Source: Pseudomonadota bacterium
Lineage (GTDB): Bacteria > Pseudomonadota > Alphaproteobacteria > Sphingomonadales > Sphingomonadaceae
Reading direction: 5' to 3'
DNA length: 64,000 nucleotides
Assembly: GCA_020160755.1 (NCBI GenBank)
Contig: JAIUPN010000002.1
Span: 310,001-374,000, forward strand
Position 1 is the stretch's first letter; every line of letters begins with the position of its first letter. The position numbers and the translations under genes were made by a program. Below are positions 1 through 9,576 of the stretch, in pieces. Under the pieces are notes generated by a model. It ran no database searches and was not told where the DNA came from. It saw only the letters and a program-made list of their open reading frames with translations.

Positions 1-311
1 TCGCGCTCGATGCCGAGACCAAAGGGCAGTCGCACCGACGCCAGTTCGGACAGGCTGAACGAACCGAGTTCGGGGCAGCCGAAACCAAGATCGGCCAGCC
101 CGAACAGCGTATCGCCATCCTCGCCCAATTCGGTCGCGAGCCATGTCGCCGAGCCGACCGGCGAGAAGAATTTGGCAACCGGCACGAAATCCGGCTCCAC
201 CGCACCCGCCATCACGGCTGCCCGTCGCGCCTCGTCATTCGCGCGCAAGCCCGCATGCAATTCAGTGGACAGGAGCTTGCCCCCATCACGCCGTTCGTTG
301 GTCTTTCCCAT
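1..311 (-). CDS. DUF2958 domain-containing protein (3' end cut by window)
   Basis: The reading frame starts at an ATG at 311, eight bases downstream of the first base of a GGAGG ribosome binding site, and stays open to the window edge (103 codons). It begins MGKTNERRDGGKLL. The stretch with VPVAKFFSPVGSATWLATEL, then GEDGDTLFGLADLGFGCPEL and later SLSELASVRLPFGLGIERD, is characteristic of DUF2958 proteins. The family is common on alphaproteobacterial plasmids and integrative elements; its function is unknown. Only the first ~100 residues are visible, which is nearly the whole usual length (about 110-120 residues). Confidence 0.8.
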   Translation of the reverse strand, partial: MGKTNERRDGGKLLSTELHAGLRANDEARRAAVMAGAVEPDFVPVAKFFSPVGSATWLATELGEDGDTLFGLADLGFGCPELGSFSLSELASVRLPFGLGIER

Positions 312-911
312 GTCATCCTCCATTCCCGCCCCCTAACCATCAGGCCCCCGGCAGAGCGGGGGTGGGCGGCGAGAACGACCTGCCGGGCGCGGCCAGGAAG
401 GCGGCCCGCACCCGAAGGGCTGGAACGAAGAGGAAGAGCCGCGCAGCGGCTTGCGGGACGCCGGGACGCGCCCAGAGGGGAGAGCCGGCCAACCCAGCGA
501 CAGACGGGAGGCCGATCGATAACGCCGCCGCGTTCAATGCGGCGCCGACATGATCGTCAGCGACGAGGACTTATTCGCCGTTCCGGCGGATCGTGAGAAG
601 AGACGCGCTCTCGGACCGGCCGCGGGCGGTGTGGCGTGCGCGCGCAGATGTGCTTAGCCGCCTCACCGCCAAGATAGCCGGGCCGAGTGCGCAGCGCGGT
701 TAGAATAGACGCGCGATCCCTGTCGGCGCCCGCCGCCGGCAGCGAGCGCCCAATAACAACCGCGTACAATATCGGAGGAGTCGCGGGGGCGGCCAGCCCC
801 TGCGGAAGGGGTACGGACGGACTAAAGGCCGACCGTCAGAGGAAAACTTTCCTCTTGCTATCTAGGATCAGATCGACGTGTCCATGCAACACCGGCAAGG
901 CACTAAATCGT

Positions 912-946
912 GAGTCAAAGTGATGCAAATTGTTGCAATTTGACTC
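912..946. promoter_or_regulatory. Nested inverted repeat upstream of the methyltransferase operon (candidate operator)
   Basis: The 8-base arms GAGTCAAA (912-919) and TTTGACTC (939-946) are perfect inverted repeats. Between them lie a second, inner pair, TGCAA (924-928) and TTGCA (933-937). The element is 46 bp upstream of the first operon gene. An autoregulatory site for the ribbon-helix-helix protein, or a site for the WYL regulator, is the simplest reading. No protein binding can be shown from sequence. Confidence 0.5.
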
Positions 947-960
947 GCATTCAGCTAAAG

Positions 961-979
961 AGAACATTAGAAGAACATT
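961..979. promoter_or_regulatory. 11-bp-spaced direct repeat (candidate ribbon-helix-helix operator)
   Basis: AGAACATT occurs at 961-968 and again at 972-979, an 11-base period that puts both copies on the same DNA face. It lies 12 bp before the ribbon-helix-helix start codon. Ribbon-helix-helix dimers commonly bind short repeats spaced by one helical turn, so autoregulation is plausible. Confidence 0.4.
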
Positions 980-991
980 GGTGGGTTAACA

Positions 992-1210
992 ATGAGCGAT
1001 CGATCGAAAAAACTCGGCCCTAGAGTTACCGTCAGTGTGACGCCTGGAGACTATGAAACGCTCAACGCGCTTGCCGAAAGGGGCGATGTATCAGTCTCTT
1101 GGGTCGTGAGACGCGCCATCAATGAGTATTTACGGCGGCAACAGCAGCCAGCGCGCGCAGTACGGCGACAGACCCTCGACCAGCGATCGGCCTCACCAGA
1201 GCGGGCATAA
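992..1210 (+). CDS. Ribbon-helix-helix (CopG/Arc-type) regulator
   Basis: A 72-residue protein. Residues ~12-48 fit the fold: a beta strand (RVTVSVTP), then two helices (GDYETLNALAERG and SVSWVVRRAINEYLRR) joined by a short turn. It is the first gene of the plus-strand block and ends 31 bp before the first methyltransferase. The basic C-terminal tail (RRQTLDQRSASPERA) has no recognised domain. The most likely role is transcriptional control of the operon through the repeats just upstream; an antitoxin role is possible but no toxin partner follows. Confidence 0.75.
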   Translation: MSDRSKKLGPRVTVSVTPGDYETLNALAERGDVSVSWVVRRAINEYLRRQQQPARAVRRQTLDQRSASPERA

Positions 1211-1241
1211 ACGGATCAAAACTCCGAGGAAAGACGAGCAT

Positions 1242-3119
1242 ATGCTTCACGCCAAGACCCCACCGCAGAATGCGGCAGCGACGATGTCCGCAAAATCCTT
1301 GGACTCCCTTTACCGGCAGCCACTGGCGGCTAAGCGGACCGGCGCCCTTTATGGAGCCTTTCCTTATCCCACGAAGATTTCGCCAGAGGCGATCGCTCTG
1401 TATATCGCCGCCCATACAAAACCCGGCGACACCGTGTTTGACGGGTTTGGCGGTAGCGGGACGACTGGCCTTGCCGCGCTGCTTTGCGAGCGGCCGAGCG
1501 ATGAGCTGCGCGCCGAAGCGATCCGTCTCGGTCTCGACGTGGAATGGGGTGCCCGCAACGCCGTCCTCTATGAGCTTGGCGCGCTCGGTTCATTTGTTGG
1601 CCGGACTCTGACCAATCCTCCCGACCCTGCGACGTTTAGGAGGGCGGCCGAAGAAGTACTGGCGGCCGGGGAGGGCGAAGACGGTTGGATGTATGAGGCA
1701 CATGACCCCGCCGGGGGCATGGGCTCCCTCCGTCATCTGATCTGGAGCGACAAACTGAGCTGCCCTGCCTGCCGGAGCGTTATAACTCTGTGGGACGCAT
1801 GTGTTTTGCTCGATCCGGCAGAGATTTCTTCTACCTTCTCCTGCCCGAAATGCTGCCACCAAGCGCCCTTGGACAGTGTTCAGCGCGAAACGGTGTGCGA
1901 ACAGGACGATTTGCTGGGCGAAAAGCGCGAGCTGCGCGCGCGCGCGATGGCTCGCGTCCATGGCTCGACCGGGAAAAAACGCTGGTCGCGTCCCGCAACA
2001 GCCGCCGACTTGAGTCTTATCAAGAAGATTGAGGCTGAACCGATTCCGTCATGCGTGCCGCAGGCGCTGATCCCCTGGGGCGACCTTTATCGGAAGGGCT
2101 ACCATCAAGGCATTACGCATGTTCATCATTTCTACACGCGGCGCAATCTGATCATTTTCGCGCGCATGTGGGAGCGCGTGGAATCCTATCGCGGCGCGCT
2201 GCGCGAGGGGCTGCGTTTTTGGCTGCTGAGCTACAATGCGGCACACGGCACGATCATGACGCGCGTCGTGGCGAAGTCCGGCCAGAAGGACCTTGTTGTC
2301 ACCAGCGCCCAGCCCGGCGTGTTGTATGTCAGCGGCCTTCCGGTCGAGAAGAACCTTTTTGCAGGATTGCGGCGCAAGCTGACAACGATTGCGCAGGCGT
2401 TCGAGACGATTCATGGCGGCAGGGGCAAGGTCGAGGTCGTCCACGGCTCCAGCTGCGATGTTGGGCTGCCGTCAGGGAGCATCGACTATGTTTTCACGGA
2501 TCCACCTTTCGGGGCGAACATACCCTATGCCGAACTCAGCTTCATAAACGAGGCTTGGCTCAAGACGTTCACCGATCGTACGGATGAGGCTATCGTGAGT
2601 CCGGACCAAGGCAAGGCCATCGACGAATACCGCCAACTTCTTACCCGTTCATTCAGCGAGGCCCGCCGGATATTGAAGCCGTCCGGAAAAGCCACGATGG
2701 TGTTTCATTCTGCATCGGCCGAGGTTTGGAATGCCTTACAGCGCGCCTATCAGGATGCCGGCTTTGATGTGGAATATGCCGGAGTTCTCGACAAAAAACA
2801 GGGAAGTTTTAAACAGGTAACGACCGTAGGCTCTGTGCGCGGAGACCCCGTGCTCCTACTAGGACCGCGCCGCAAGGCTGAGGTCCGGAGCGAAAGCAGG
2901 GCTGGGGTGAATGACTGTGTATGGACCGTCGCGACGGCCCTGCATCATGCGGCTACCTCTGCGCATGATCCGGCCGAAGCGACGCCGCAGAGATTGTATT
3001 CCCGCCTCGTAACGCATTTCCTCAGCCATCATCAGCAAGTCCCCTTCGACGCTGATGTCTTTTATCGCTGGTATGCGCAACAAGCGCAGCCGGGAGTCTT
3101 ATGCAGTGTCGGTGACTGA
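1242..3119 (+). CDS. DNA methyltransferase with internal zinc ribbon (DUF1156-like arrangement)
   Basis: A 625-residue protein from an ATG preceded by GAGGA. An S-adenosylmethionine binding motif (GDTVFDGFGGSGTTG) lies at residues ~62-76. A zinc-ribbon-like region follows (CPAC near 173, CPKC near 200). The catalytic motif TDPPFG is near residue 420, followed by PYAELSFINEAWL. The wide separation of the two motifs and the zinc ribbon resemble the large DNA methylases annotated with DUF1156. The C-terminal ~90 residues follow the methylase fold. The target base (N6-adenine or N4-cytosine) cannot be decided. It overlaps the next gene by 14 bp if that gene starts at GTG 3106, which suggests coupled translation. 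Confidence 0.85.
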   Translation: MLHAKTPPQNAAATMSAKSLDSLYRQPLAAKRTGALYGAFPYPTKISPEAIALYIAAHTKPGDTVFDGFGGSGTTGLAALLCERPSDELRAEAIRLGLDVEWGARNAVLYELGALGSFVGRTLTNPPDPATFRRAAEEVLAAGEGEDGWMYEAHDPAGGMGSLRHLIWSDKLSCPACRSVITLWDACVLLDPAEISSTFSCPKCCHQAPLDSVQRETVCEQDDLLGEKRELRARAMARVHGSTGKKRWSRPATAADLSLIKKIEAEPIPSCVPQALIPWGDLYRKGYHQGITHVHHFYTRRNLIIFARMWERVESYRGALREGLRFWLLSYNAAHGTIMTRVVAKSGQKDLVVTSAQPGVLYVSGLPVEKNLFAGLRRKLTTIAQAFETIHGGRGKVEVVHGSSCDVGLPSGSIDYVFTDPPFGANIPYAELSFINEAWLKTFTDRTDEAIVSPDQGKAIDEYRQLLTRSFSEARRILKPSGKATMVFHSASAEVWNALQRAYQDAGFDVEYAGVLDKKQGSFKQVTTVGSVRGDPVLLLGPRRKAEVRSESRAGVNDCVWTVATALHHAATSAHDPAEATPQRLYSRLVTHFLSHHQQVPFDADVFYRWYAQQAQPGVLCSVGD

Positions 3120-5241
3120 CGCGGTCGGCGCGATCAGGTCTTCAGCGCGCTCCTTCGAGGAAAGCCTGCCGCCGGCTCAGCGGAAACGGCTGGGGCAGTT
3201 CTTCACCGGGCTGCCGCTGGGGTCGCTCCTTGCGCACTTAGCGCTCGACCCTGACACACACACTGTGATCGATCCGATGGCCGGGCACGGCAGCCTGCTC
3301 GACGCGGCCGCGTCGACGGCGCTGGCGCGCGGTACCCCGCTCCGACGGCTGGACGGCATCGAGCTCGACCGTGAGACGGCGGCCTTCTGCGGCCGCAGGA
3401 CGGCAGCGTTGCAGCGGGAGGATGCGGGGGCCGCCGCCCGCATTGCCACGGGCAGCGCCTTTGATCCAACAATCGTCGCTGCGTTCGACGTGCCCGGTTA
3501 CGATCTTGTCATCACCAATCCCCCATATGTGAGATACCAGTCGCAAAACGGGGCCGGGGCCGGGGCCGGCGTGAGCGACGTGCGCCGGGGCCTGTCCGCG
3601 ATTGTGGACGCGCGCATAACCGGCAGCGAACGGGCCTTCTGGCAGGCGCTAGTCGAAGGATATTCGGGTCTGGCCGATCTTTCCGTACCAGCGTGGCTTC
3701 TGTCAGCCCTGTTGACACGGCCGGGAGGCCGCTTGGCACTTGTTGTTCCCGCGACCTGGCGTTCCCGCGACTACGCGGATGTCGTCCGCTACCTCCTGCT
3801 GCGCGCATTTCGCCTTGAATTCATCGTCGCCGATACGCAGCCCGGCTGGTTTTCGGACGCGCTGGTGCGTACGCATCTTGTGATCGCGCGCCGGCTTACA
3901 GGAGACGAGGCGCAAGCACCAGTATCGGGCCGGTCGCCCTTGCCTGCCGCAACCTGGCTGCAAATTGCACCGGCGGCTGCGGGCGGAGAGTCGCTTGTGG
4001 GCCGTGCCTTTCCTGGTGCGGAACCGGAGCGGGACTTTGCGGCATGGGCCAGCGAGGGGAACAGGAACGTGCCGGGCATTGAGCGTCGCCTCTTTGCGCT
4101 GGATGCGGAATGGCGCACGCTGGAGCAGCGGCTTGAACGCAAGGGCTGGTTTCAGAAGGCTGAAAACAGGGGCGATCCGCGGCCGCTATTTTCCTCCGGG
4201 GACGTAAGGCCGGCGGCGATTCCGGAAGGACTGCGCGACATGTTACCGCTCGGCGCGGCACCGGCGCCCCTGCAGACACTTGATCAGGCAGGTATCCGGG
4301 TCAGCCAAGGTCTGCGTTCGGGCTGCAACCGCTTTTTCTATGTAACCATGGCCGGTGACGAAGGGGGCGAAACCGTCACCGTCGAAACATCGGACAGCTT
4401 TCACAACATGGAAGTCTGCGTTCCCGTGGCGGCGCTGCGCCCCGTTCTTCATCGTCAGGCAGATATGCAAGCCTTTGCGGACGGGCGTGTTCCGGCCACA
4501 CGTGCGCTTGATTTGTCTGATTGGGTTCTGCCGGAAGATGAGAGGCTCGTCGCAGATGCGGCGGAGGCTTATCGTAAGCGGCGCGTGTCTGCGCCTCGCG
4601 TGATGCCGCCCGAGCTCGCTTCGTTCGTTCGTCTGGCAGCCCGGACTGCGCCTGACTCGAAAAAGCCGGCACGGTTCATTCCCGATCTCACGGCAGTGCG
4701 CACCAATGTTCGTCGGTCCGCCAACGGCCGCGACCTGCCGCGCTTCTGGTACATGCTGCCGGATTTCACCGCGCGCCATCTGCCCGCGATTTTTACACCG
4801 CGCATCAATCACGGCATACCGACTGTGGCGCTGAATATGCAGCCTCCGGTACTGATAGATGCCAACTTCTCAACGCTGTGGGCGGAGCAAAGGCAATGGA
4901 CAGCACATGCTCTCTACGCCCTGTTCAACAGCAGTTGGTGCGGGGCGGCCATGGAAGCCGCCGGTACGCCACTTGGCGGCGGCGCGCTGAAACTCGAAGC
5001 GACGCACATCCGTCAGGTGCCGATTCCCGCATTATCTCACCAGGACTGCGAGAGACTTGACGCGCTCGGACAACAGCTCGCTGCGGGGGTGCCGTCAGCC
5101 CGTCACCAGATCGACATTTTCATCCTAGCCGCTTCATTACCCGGTATGAGTGAAAGCTACCTCAGGAAAGCAGCGGGCCATATCGACTCTCGCCTTCAGG
5201 CTGCGTGCGCCGCCCGTCAAAGGACAGTACATGACAGCTGA
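3106..5241 (+). CDS. Eco57I-type N6-adenine DNA methyltransferase
   Basis: 711 residues from GTG 3106, which has CGGGAG nine bases upstream; an in-frame ATG at 3055 is possible but buried deeper in the preceding gene. Motif X-like RLGQFFTGLPLGSLLA lies at ~29-44, motif I VIDPMAGHG at ~54-62 and the adenine-specific catalytic motif NPPY at 138-141 (ITNPPYVRYQ). After the catalytic domain, LALVVPATW and ADTQPGWFSDALVRTHLVIAR match the Eco57I/TaqI class. The C-terminal ~350 residues resemble target recognition domains of that class. I see no nuclease motif. It overlaps the downstream methyltransferase by 11 bp. Confidence 0.85.
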   Translation: MSVTDAVGAIRSSARSFEESLPPAQRKRLGQFFTGLPLGSLLAHLALDPDTHTVIDPMAGHGSLLDAAASTALARGTPLRRLDGIELDRETAAFCGRRTAALQREDAGAAARIATGSAFDPTIVAAFDVPGYDLVITNPPYVRYQSQNGAGAGAGVSDVRRGLSAIVDARITGSERAFWQALVEGYSGLADLSVPAWLLSALLTRPGGRLALVVPATWRSRDYADVVRYLLLRAFRLEFIVADTQPGWFSDALVRTHLVIARRLTGDEAQAPVSGRSPLPAATWLQIAPAAAGGESLVGRAFPGAEPERDFAAWASEGNRNVPGIERRLFALDAEWRTLEQRLERKGWFQKAENRGDPRPLFSSGDVRPAAIPEGLRDMLPLGAAPAPLQTLDQAGIRVSQGLRSGCNRFFYVTMAGDEGGETVTVETSDSFHNMEVCVPVAALRPVLHRQADMQAFADGRVPATRALDLSDWVLPEDERLVADAAEAYRKRRVSAPRVMPPELASFVRLAARTAPDSKKPARFIPDLTAVRTNVRRSANGRDLPRFWYMLPDFTARHLPAIFTPRINHGIPTVALNMQPPVLIDANFSTLWAEQRQWTAHALYALFNSSWCGAAMEAAGTPLGGGALKLEATHIRQVPIPALSHQDCERLDALGQQLAAGVPSARHQIDIFILAASLPGMSESYLRKAAGHIDSRLQAACAARQRTVHDS

Positions 5242-8200
5242 TATTGCCCGCATTCGTGAAACTATCGCGCGCTGCCGCATGCTGCGGGATGCCGGCCATG
5301 TCGAGGCGGTGCTGCGCAGCGAGCTCCAAGGGCGGTTGCGGCTTATGTTCCCTGACACCGCGCACGAGACATGGATCAACAACTACACCGAAGGAACGGA
5401 AGCCCATACCAAAGTGGGTACGGGATCAGGCAAAGCCGCGTCCCGGTTCATCGATAATCTGGTGGGTTCGACCACGATTGAGTACGAATCCGACCTGCGC
5501 AACACCGCCAAGCGCGATACCGGCTATGCGCAGGTGCAAGAGCAGGCGGCGGGACTTGTCCGTGCTGGCATGCCTGTTTCGACGGTCCGGGGCGTATTGT
5601 CCGACACGGTCGAATGGTATGCCTACGATGCCGTGCTCTCAGCCGGGGTCGATCCGTCCACCTGCACCGCTGCCGACATCACGCTCGTTATAATCGACAA
5701 ACTTAAGCTGCCCGATGACAGCGTCCTGTCCGCTGAGCAGCTCGACGGCTTCATCAAAAAGCATCTCGCACGGGAACAGTCGCGGCCGTTGCGGTCCGAA
5801 TTCCTCGCCTCCGACCTTGGCATGGATTCTGCCGCATATAAGAGCAGCGCGGAGTCTTTGTCGTTGCTGGTGGAGGAGGGGCGCAAGGCCGATCCGTCCG
5901 CGAGCCTCGCCACCGATCTCTGGTCGCAGTTCGTAGATCATCTGGAAGGGCCGGCAGGCACCTTCCGCACCGCCGCATATATTGATGAAGCTTACGTGAC
6001 CCTTCTCGCCCGGCTTTTGAGCGCGAACGTGCTGACGGGCAAGGCGGCGCTCAGCACGAACGATGAGTTGAGGGAAATCCTGAACGGGGAATTTTTCCGT
6101 CACAGCTTCCAGCTCGAGAACGTGGTCGAGCAGGATTATTTCGGCTGGCTTCTCGGCCCGTCCTACATCGACCGGCTTATCGAGGTAGCCCGCGACCTCC
6201 AGCGCGATCTCTATGCTTACGATTTCAGCTGGAATCCCGAAGAGGATTTATTCGGCCGCTTTATGGCGCAGCTCGCCCGCCGCAGTCAGCGCAAGCTGCT
6301 CGGCCAGGAATGGACCCCGCATTGGCTCGCACGCCTGCTTGCCGACCGTTGCATCGACGGCCTCCCAGCCGGGGAAGCCCCCCGGATCGTCGATATGTGC
6401 TGCGGGTCCGGCACGATGCTTGCAGAAATCATAAAGGCCACAAAGGTCCGGTTCGATTTTTCCTCCATCGAACAGCTTGAAGATGTCGCGACCGGATTCG
6501 ACATCGACCCGCTGGCCGTCAGCCTCGCCAAGACGACTTGGGTCGTCAGCCTGTCGGCTGAAATCAAGGCGGCGACGAAGCCCATCGTCATCCCGGTCTA
6601 TCATGCGGACTCGCTGTTCGCTGTCACGCCGGTTTCCGACTCAATTCCGCTGGTCGGCGAAAGCGATACCATTCCGGTATCGCTTGACGGCACAACCATC
6701 CATTTACCGACAGCGTTAGTACAGCCAGCGTACCGGGAGTTTTTCGACCGGATTGTGGATTGGGCCTATGACGAAGCGCGTGATGCGCAGCAGCGCGGAA
6801 CCGTTGATGGTTTCGCCAAGGCCGACGCGGACGGTTTTCTCGACAACACGATTACCGCGTTCGGGATCACGTTGTCGCCGGAGCTTTACAAGCAGCTTTC
6901 CGAGGCGCTGTTCCCGCTGGCGCATCGCATGGCTGAACTGGCCGTTGCCGGGCGCAACGGAATCTGGGCGTTCATTCTGCGCAATACCTACAGGCCGGGG
7001 CTCCTGACCGGCCACTTCAACGGCCTCGTGTCCAATCCGCCATGGCTCGCCATGAGCGGGCTTGCCGACAACCCTTACCGGAACTTGCTGAAAGGCCGGG
7101 CGAAACTCTACGGCATCCAGCCCGCAGGACAGTCCTTTCTTCATCTCGAACTGGGGACGATGCACCTGCTTCATGCCATCGACCGTTATCTTGGCCCGGA
7201 TGCCTGCGTCGCCTGCCTTGTACCCGGTACCGTGCTGAATGGCACCCACCACGAGAGGCTCAGGCAGCATGACTTCCTGAAAAGCGATCGTCCGGTACCG
7301 TTCGATATCGCCGAAATCTGGCAGGTCGCGCCCGGAACCTTCAAATATCCTAGCGCGGCGCTGGTCGGTCACAAAAGAGAGAATTCGACCGGGCTTCCAC
7401 AAAGCACGTTTAGCGGCTTTGTGGCGACCGACGCGGGATTGGATGCTGCAGGCTTTTCGGTTCGTGCCATCAGCTCGGAGCGCAGCGCCTGGGTACTCGA
7501 AACGGGAGGCGTTTCAGCCGCGGCCGGCGATGGCGGCGACCTGCCGCAGCAGGGAGCCGACCTTATGCCGCGCACGGCCGTTTGCGTGGACATCGTCCAG
7601 AATGCGGGCGGGGAGTATCGCGTCGATACGCCGACCCGCGCTTCTGCATGGGCATTTACGATCAAGTCAGCCAAGGAAATGGCGACCGAACGCTTCCCCG
7701 GCCATGTCGCACCGCGGTTTATTTTTCGTATGGCCCAGTCGGAAAACCTGCTGCCGTTCGTGCTCGGTGTCCATCGCGCGCCGCTGGCTTTGCCAGCGCT
7801 GCGCGCTGCGGGCGGACAGTGGAGCATTTTAGACGAGGCCGAAATTCGCCGGCAGGGGTTCACCCAGACCGCCCGGCGCTTCGCGGCGATCAACCAGAAG
7901 CTCAAAAAGGTGGGGAAAGGCAAATCGCTCCAGCAGCGCATCGATGAACGGGGCAAGCTCTCCAAGCAAGTCTTCGGAACGACGGGGTACCTTGTTCTGG
8001 CCGGTGCCGGCGGCAAGATCATATGTGCTGCGTGCGTTCCGGTTGCGCAGGCACAGGACCTTGTCGTTGATCAAACCCTCTACTGGAAGGTCGTGGCGGA
8101 CGCAGACGAGGCTTGGTATCAAGTCGGCATGCTCAACAGCATGGCCCTTACCAACGCCACCCTTGCGTTCAACCCGAAGGGAGATTTCGGCGAACGGCAT

Positions 8201-8497
8201 CTTCACACACTGCCGTACAGAATGATGCCCGCATACGATGCTGGGAACGGCGATCATCAGAAGATCGCGGCCCTTGCAGAGGATATTGCCATGTTAGCTG
8301 ATGGCCACTGCACGACGGATGCTTATCTCGCCGATCCCCTCAAGGCGCTGACGGCGCGCCGCCGCAAATTGCGCACGCTACTTGAAGCATCCCCGCTTCT
8401 GGCGCAACTTGAGACACTGGCGCAGTCGGTGCTTGCCGGTGCATCGAACGCGCCATCCGGCGAGAGCGGCAGCGCGGCCCAAGCCGGATCATGCTGA
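5231..8497 (+). CDS. Large N-6 DNA methyltransferase with long N-terminal extension
   Basis: 1088 residues from ATG 5231, preceded by AAAGGA. The methylase core has motif I RIVDMCCGSGTMLAEI near residues 385-400 and the catalytic motif NPPW near 602 (GLVSNPPWLAMSGL). About 380 residues precede motif I. Residues ~65-110 of this extension (NLVGSTTIEYESDL, then TAKRDTGYAQVQEQ) look like an acidic/lysine nuclease-type core, so the protein could be a fused restriction-modification enzyme; this is inference. The last ~250 residues (GTTGYLVLAGAG, then AFNPKGDFGERHLHTLPYR) resemble a target-recognition region. Its stop overlaps the start of the PLD gene by 7 bp. Confidence 0.8.
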   Translation: MTADIARIRETIARCRMLRDAGHVEAVLRSELQGRLRLMFPDTAHETWINNYTEGTEAHTKVGTGSGKAASRFIDNLVGSTTIEYESDLRNTAKRDTGYAQVQEQAAGLVRAGMPVSTVRGVLSDTVEWYAYDAVLSAGVDPSTCTAADITLVIIDKLKLPDDSVLSAEQLDGFIKKHLAREQSRPLRSEFLASDLGMDSAAYKSSAESLSLLVEEGRKADPSASLATDLWSQFVDHLEGPAGTFRTAAYIDEAYVTLLARLLSANVLTGKAALSTNDELREILNGEFFRHSFQLENVVEQDYFGWLLGPSYIDRLIEVARDLQRDLYAYDFSWNPEEDLFGRFMAQLARRSQRKLLGQEWTPHWLARLLADRCIDGLPAGEAPRIVDMCCGSGTMLAEIIKATKVRFDFSSIEQLEDVATGFDIDPLAVSLAKTTWVVSLSAEIKAATKPIVIPVYHADSLFAVTPVSDSIPLVGESDTIPVSLDGTTIHLPTALVQPAYREFFDRIVDWAYDEARDAQQRGTVDGFAKADADGFLDNTITAFGITLSPELYKQLSEALFPLAHRMAELAVAGRNGIWAFILRNTYRPGLLTGHFNGLVSNPPWLAMSGLADNPYRNLLKGRAKLYGIQPAGQSFLHLELGTMHLLHAIDRYLGPDACVACLVPGTVLNGTHHERLRQHDFLKSDRPVPFDIAEIWQVAPGTFKYPSAALVGHKRENSTGLPQSTFSGFVATDAGLDAAGFSVRAISSERSAWVLETGGVSAAAGDGGDLPQQGADLMPRTAVCVDIVQNAGGEYRVDTPTRASAWAFTIKSAKEMATERFPGHVAPRFIFRMAQSENLLPFVLGVHRAPLALPALRAAGGQWSILDEAEIRRQGFTQTARRFAAINQKLKKVGKGKSLQQRIDERGKLSKQVFGTTGYLVLAGAGGKIICAACVPVAQAQDLVVDQTLYWKVVADADEAWYQVGMLNSMALTNATLAFNPKGDFGERHLHTLPYRMMPAYDAGNGDHQKIAALAEDIAMLADGHCTTDAYLADPLKALTARRRKLRTLLEASPLLAQLETLAQSVLAGASNAPSGESGSAAQAGSC

Positions 8498-9576
8498 TCG
8501 TACAGAGCGCCGCGGAGCCGGCGCGCATGCGCAATGCTCTCGTTGATATAGTCGCGGCGGGAGCGATCGATATCCGCGCTGCGTCCGCATATGTCACGCT
8601 CGGCGGCGCGAATATATTGCTGTCAGCCGTCGCGAATGCCGTGGGGCCGGCCGCGTTCGCCGCGATGCCGAAAACTCTTGTGACCTCTTTTGATTTCGGC
8701 ATTACCGAACCTCAAGCCTTGCAGCATTGGCGCGGGCTGGCGAACGCCACCGTTCTCGTTTCGGGCGCGCAGAGGCTGGCGCAGGGCTCGCTCATGCCGC
8801 AGCGCGCGTTTCATCCTAAGCTATACGTTTTTGGCACCGATCCCCAGACATGCAGCACGCTGGTCGGCTCAGCGAACCTGACCAGCCGCGGGTTTAGCGT
8901 CAACACAGAGGCGGCATGGGCACAGCAGGGTGTGGCGCGCGCTGATGCTGATGAAGCTTTCGACAAGGCCCGCTTTGAAACGACTGCTCTCACCGACGAC
9001 TTGCTGGCGGCCTACGCCGCCTTGCGCCAAGCCCAACCGCCGCCTCCCGAAATGGAACAGGAATCGCAGCCCGTCGCAGCTCCGGCACCATTGGCGGGTG
9101 CCGCGCTGCCATTGTTCCGCGTCGCAATCGAAACCGGCGCGATCAATCCCGCCGGCTATGGCGCCATGTGGGTCCAAGGCGAGGCCTTACAGGGCGGATC
9201 GAGCAACCAGTTGGAATTGCCACGCGGCGGACACAGGTTCTTCGGCTTCGTGTTCGACCAATACGACTATCCGCATAATCTTTTGATCGGCGAACCTGTT
9301 CTTCGCAGCGGTGCCAAGGAGTGGAACGACAGGCGATTGACCTGGCATGGCAATAATAAGATGGAACGGATGAACCTGCCCACTGCCGCGCAGGGCGGGT
9401 TTAACTACCCCGACACAGCAGTCATGTTCCGCCGCTTACACAACGGCTCATTTGAGTTGATCGTGACCCCATGGGAGTCCGACCTTGCCCGATCATGGCG
9501 GCAGGCCTCGGCCCAGCGTCAAACGCTTTTTCGTCTCGGCACAGTGGGCACCAACCGGGTGGTCGGTTTGCTCTAA
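8491..9576 (+). CDS. Phospholipase-D-superfamily nuclease-like protein
   Basis: 361 residues. The PLD (HKD) signature is seen once: FHPKLYVFG, then LVGSANLTSRGFSVNTEAAW, giving H-x-K, GSAN and a downstream Glu. Single-HKD proteins of this kind usually dimerise and act as nucleases. PLD proteins accompany methyltransferases in DISARM (DrmC) and in several uncharacterised defence loci. The C-terminal half (from residue ~200) has no recognised domain. The start ATG overlaps the methyltransferase stop, which places it in the same operon. Confidence 0.8.
   Translation: MLIVQSAAEPARMRNALVDIVAAGAIDIRAASAYVTLGGANILLSAVANAVGPAAFAAMPKTLVTSFDFGITEPQALQHWRGLANATVLVSGAQRLAQGSLMPQRAFHPKLYVFGTDPQTCSTLVGSANLTSRGFSVNTEAAWAQQGVARADADEAFDKARFETTALTDDLLAAYAALRQAQPPPPEMEQESQPVAAPAPLAGAALPLFRVAIETGAINPAGYGAMWVQGEALQGGSSNQLELPRGGHRFFGFVFDQYDYPHNLLIGEPVLRSGAKEWNDRRLTWHGNNKMERMNLPTAAQGGFNYPDTAVMFRRLHNGSFELIVTPWESDLARSWRQASAQRQTLFRLGTVGTNRVVGLL

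Larger units (their letters stand above)
312..991. other. 680-bp intergenic region, no supported gene
   Basis: The divergent region between the DUF2958 gene and the ribbon-helix-helix gene. The only open frames are low-complexity ones typical of GC-rich DNA, and none has a recognisable product. The right end (about 850-991) becomes AT-richer and holds the nested inverted repeat and the direct repeat listed separately, so it probably contains the promoter and operator of the downstream operon. Nothing else is recognised. Confidence 0.6.

Noticed and set aside
992..9576. Calling the block DISARM or BREX
   Set aside because: Only PLD and methyltransferases are shared with DISARM; DrmA/DrmB-type helicase and DUF1998 proteins are absent, as are PglZ, BrxC and BrxL for BREX.
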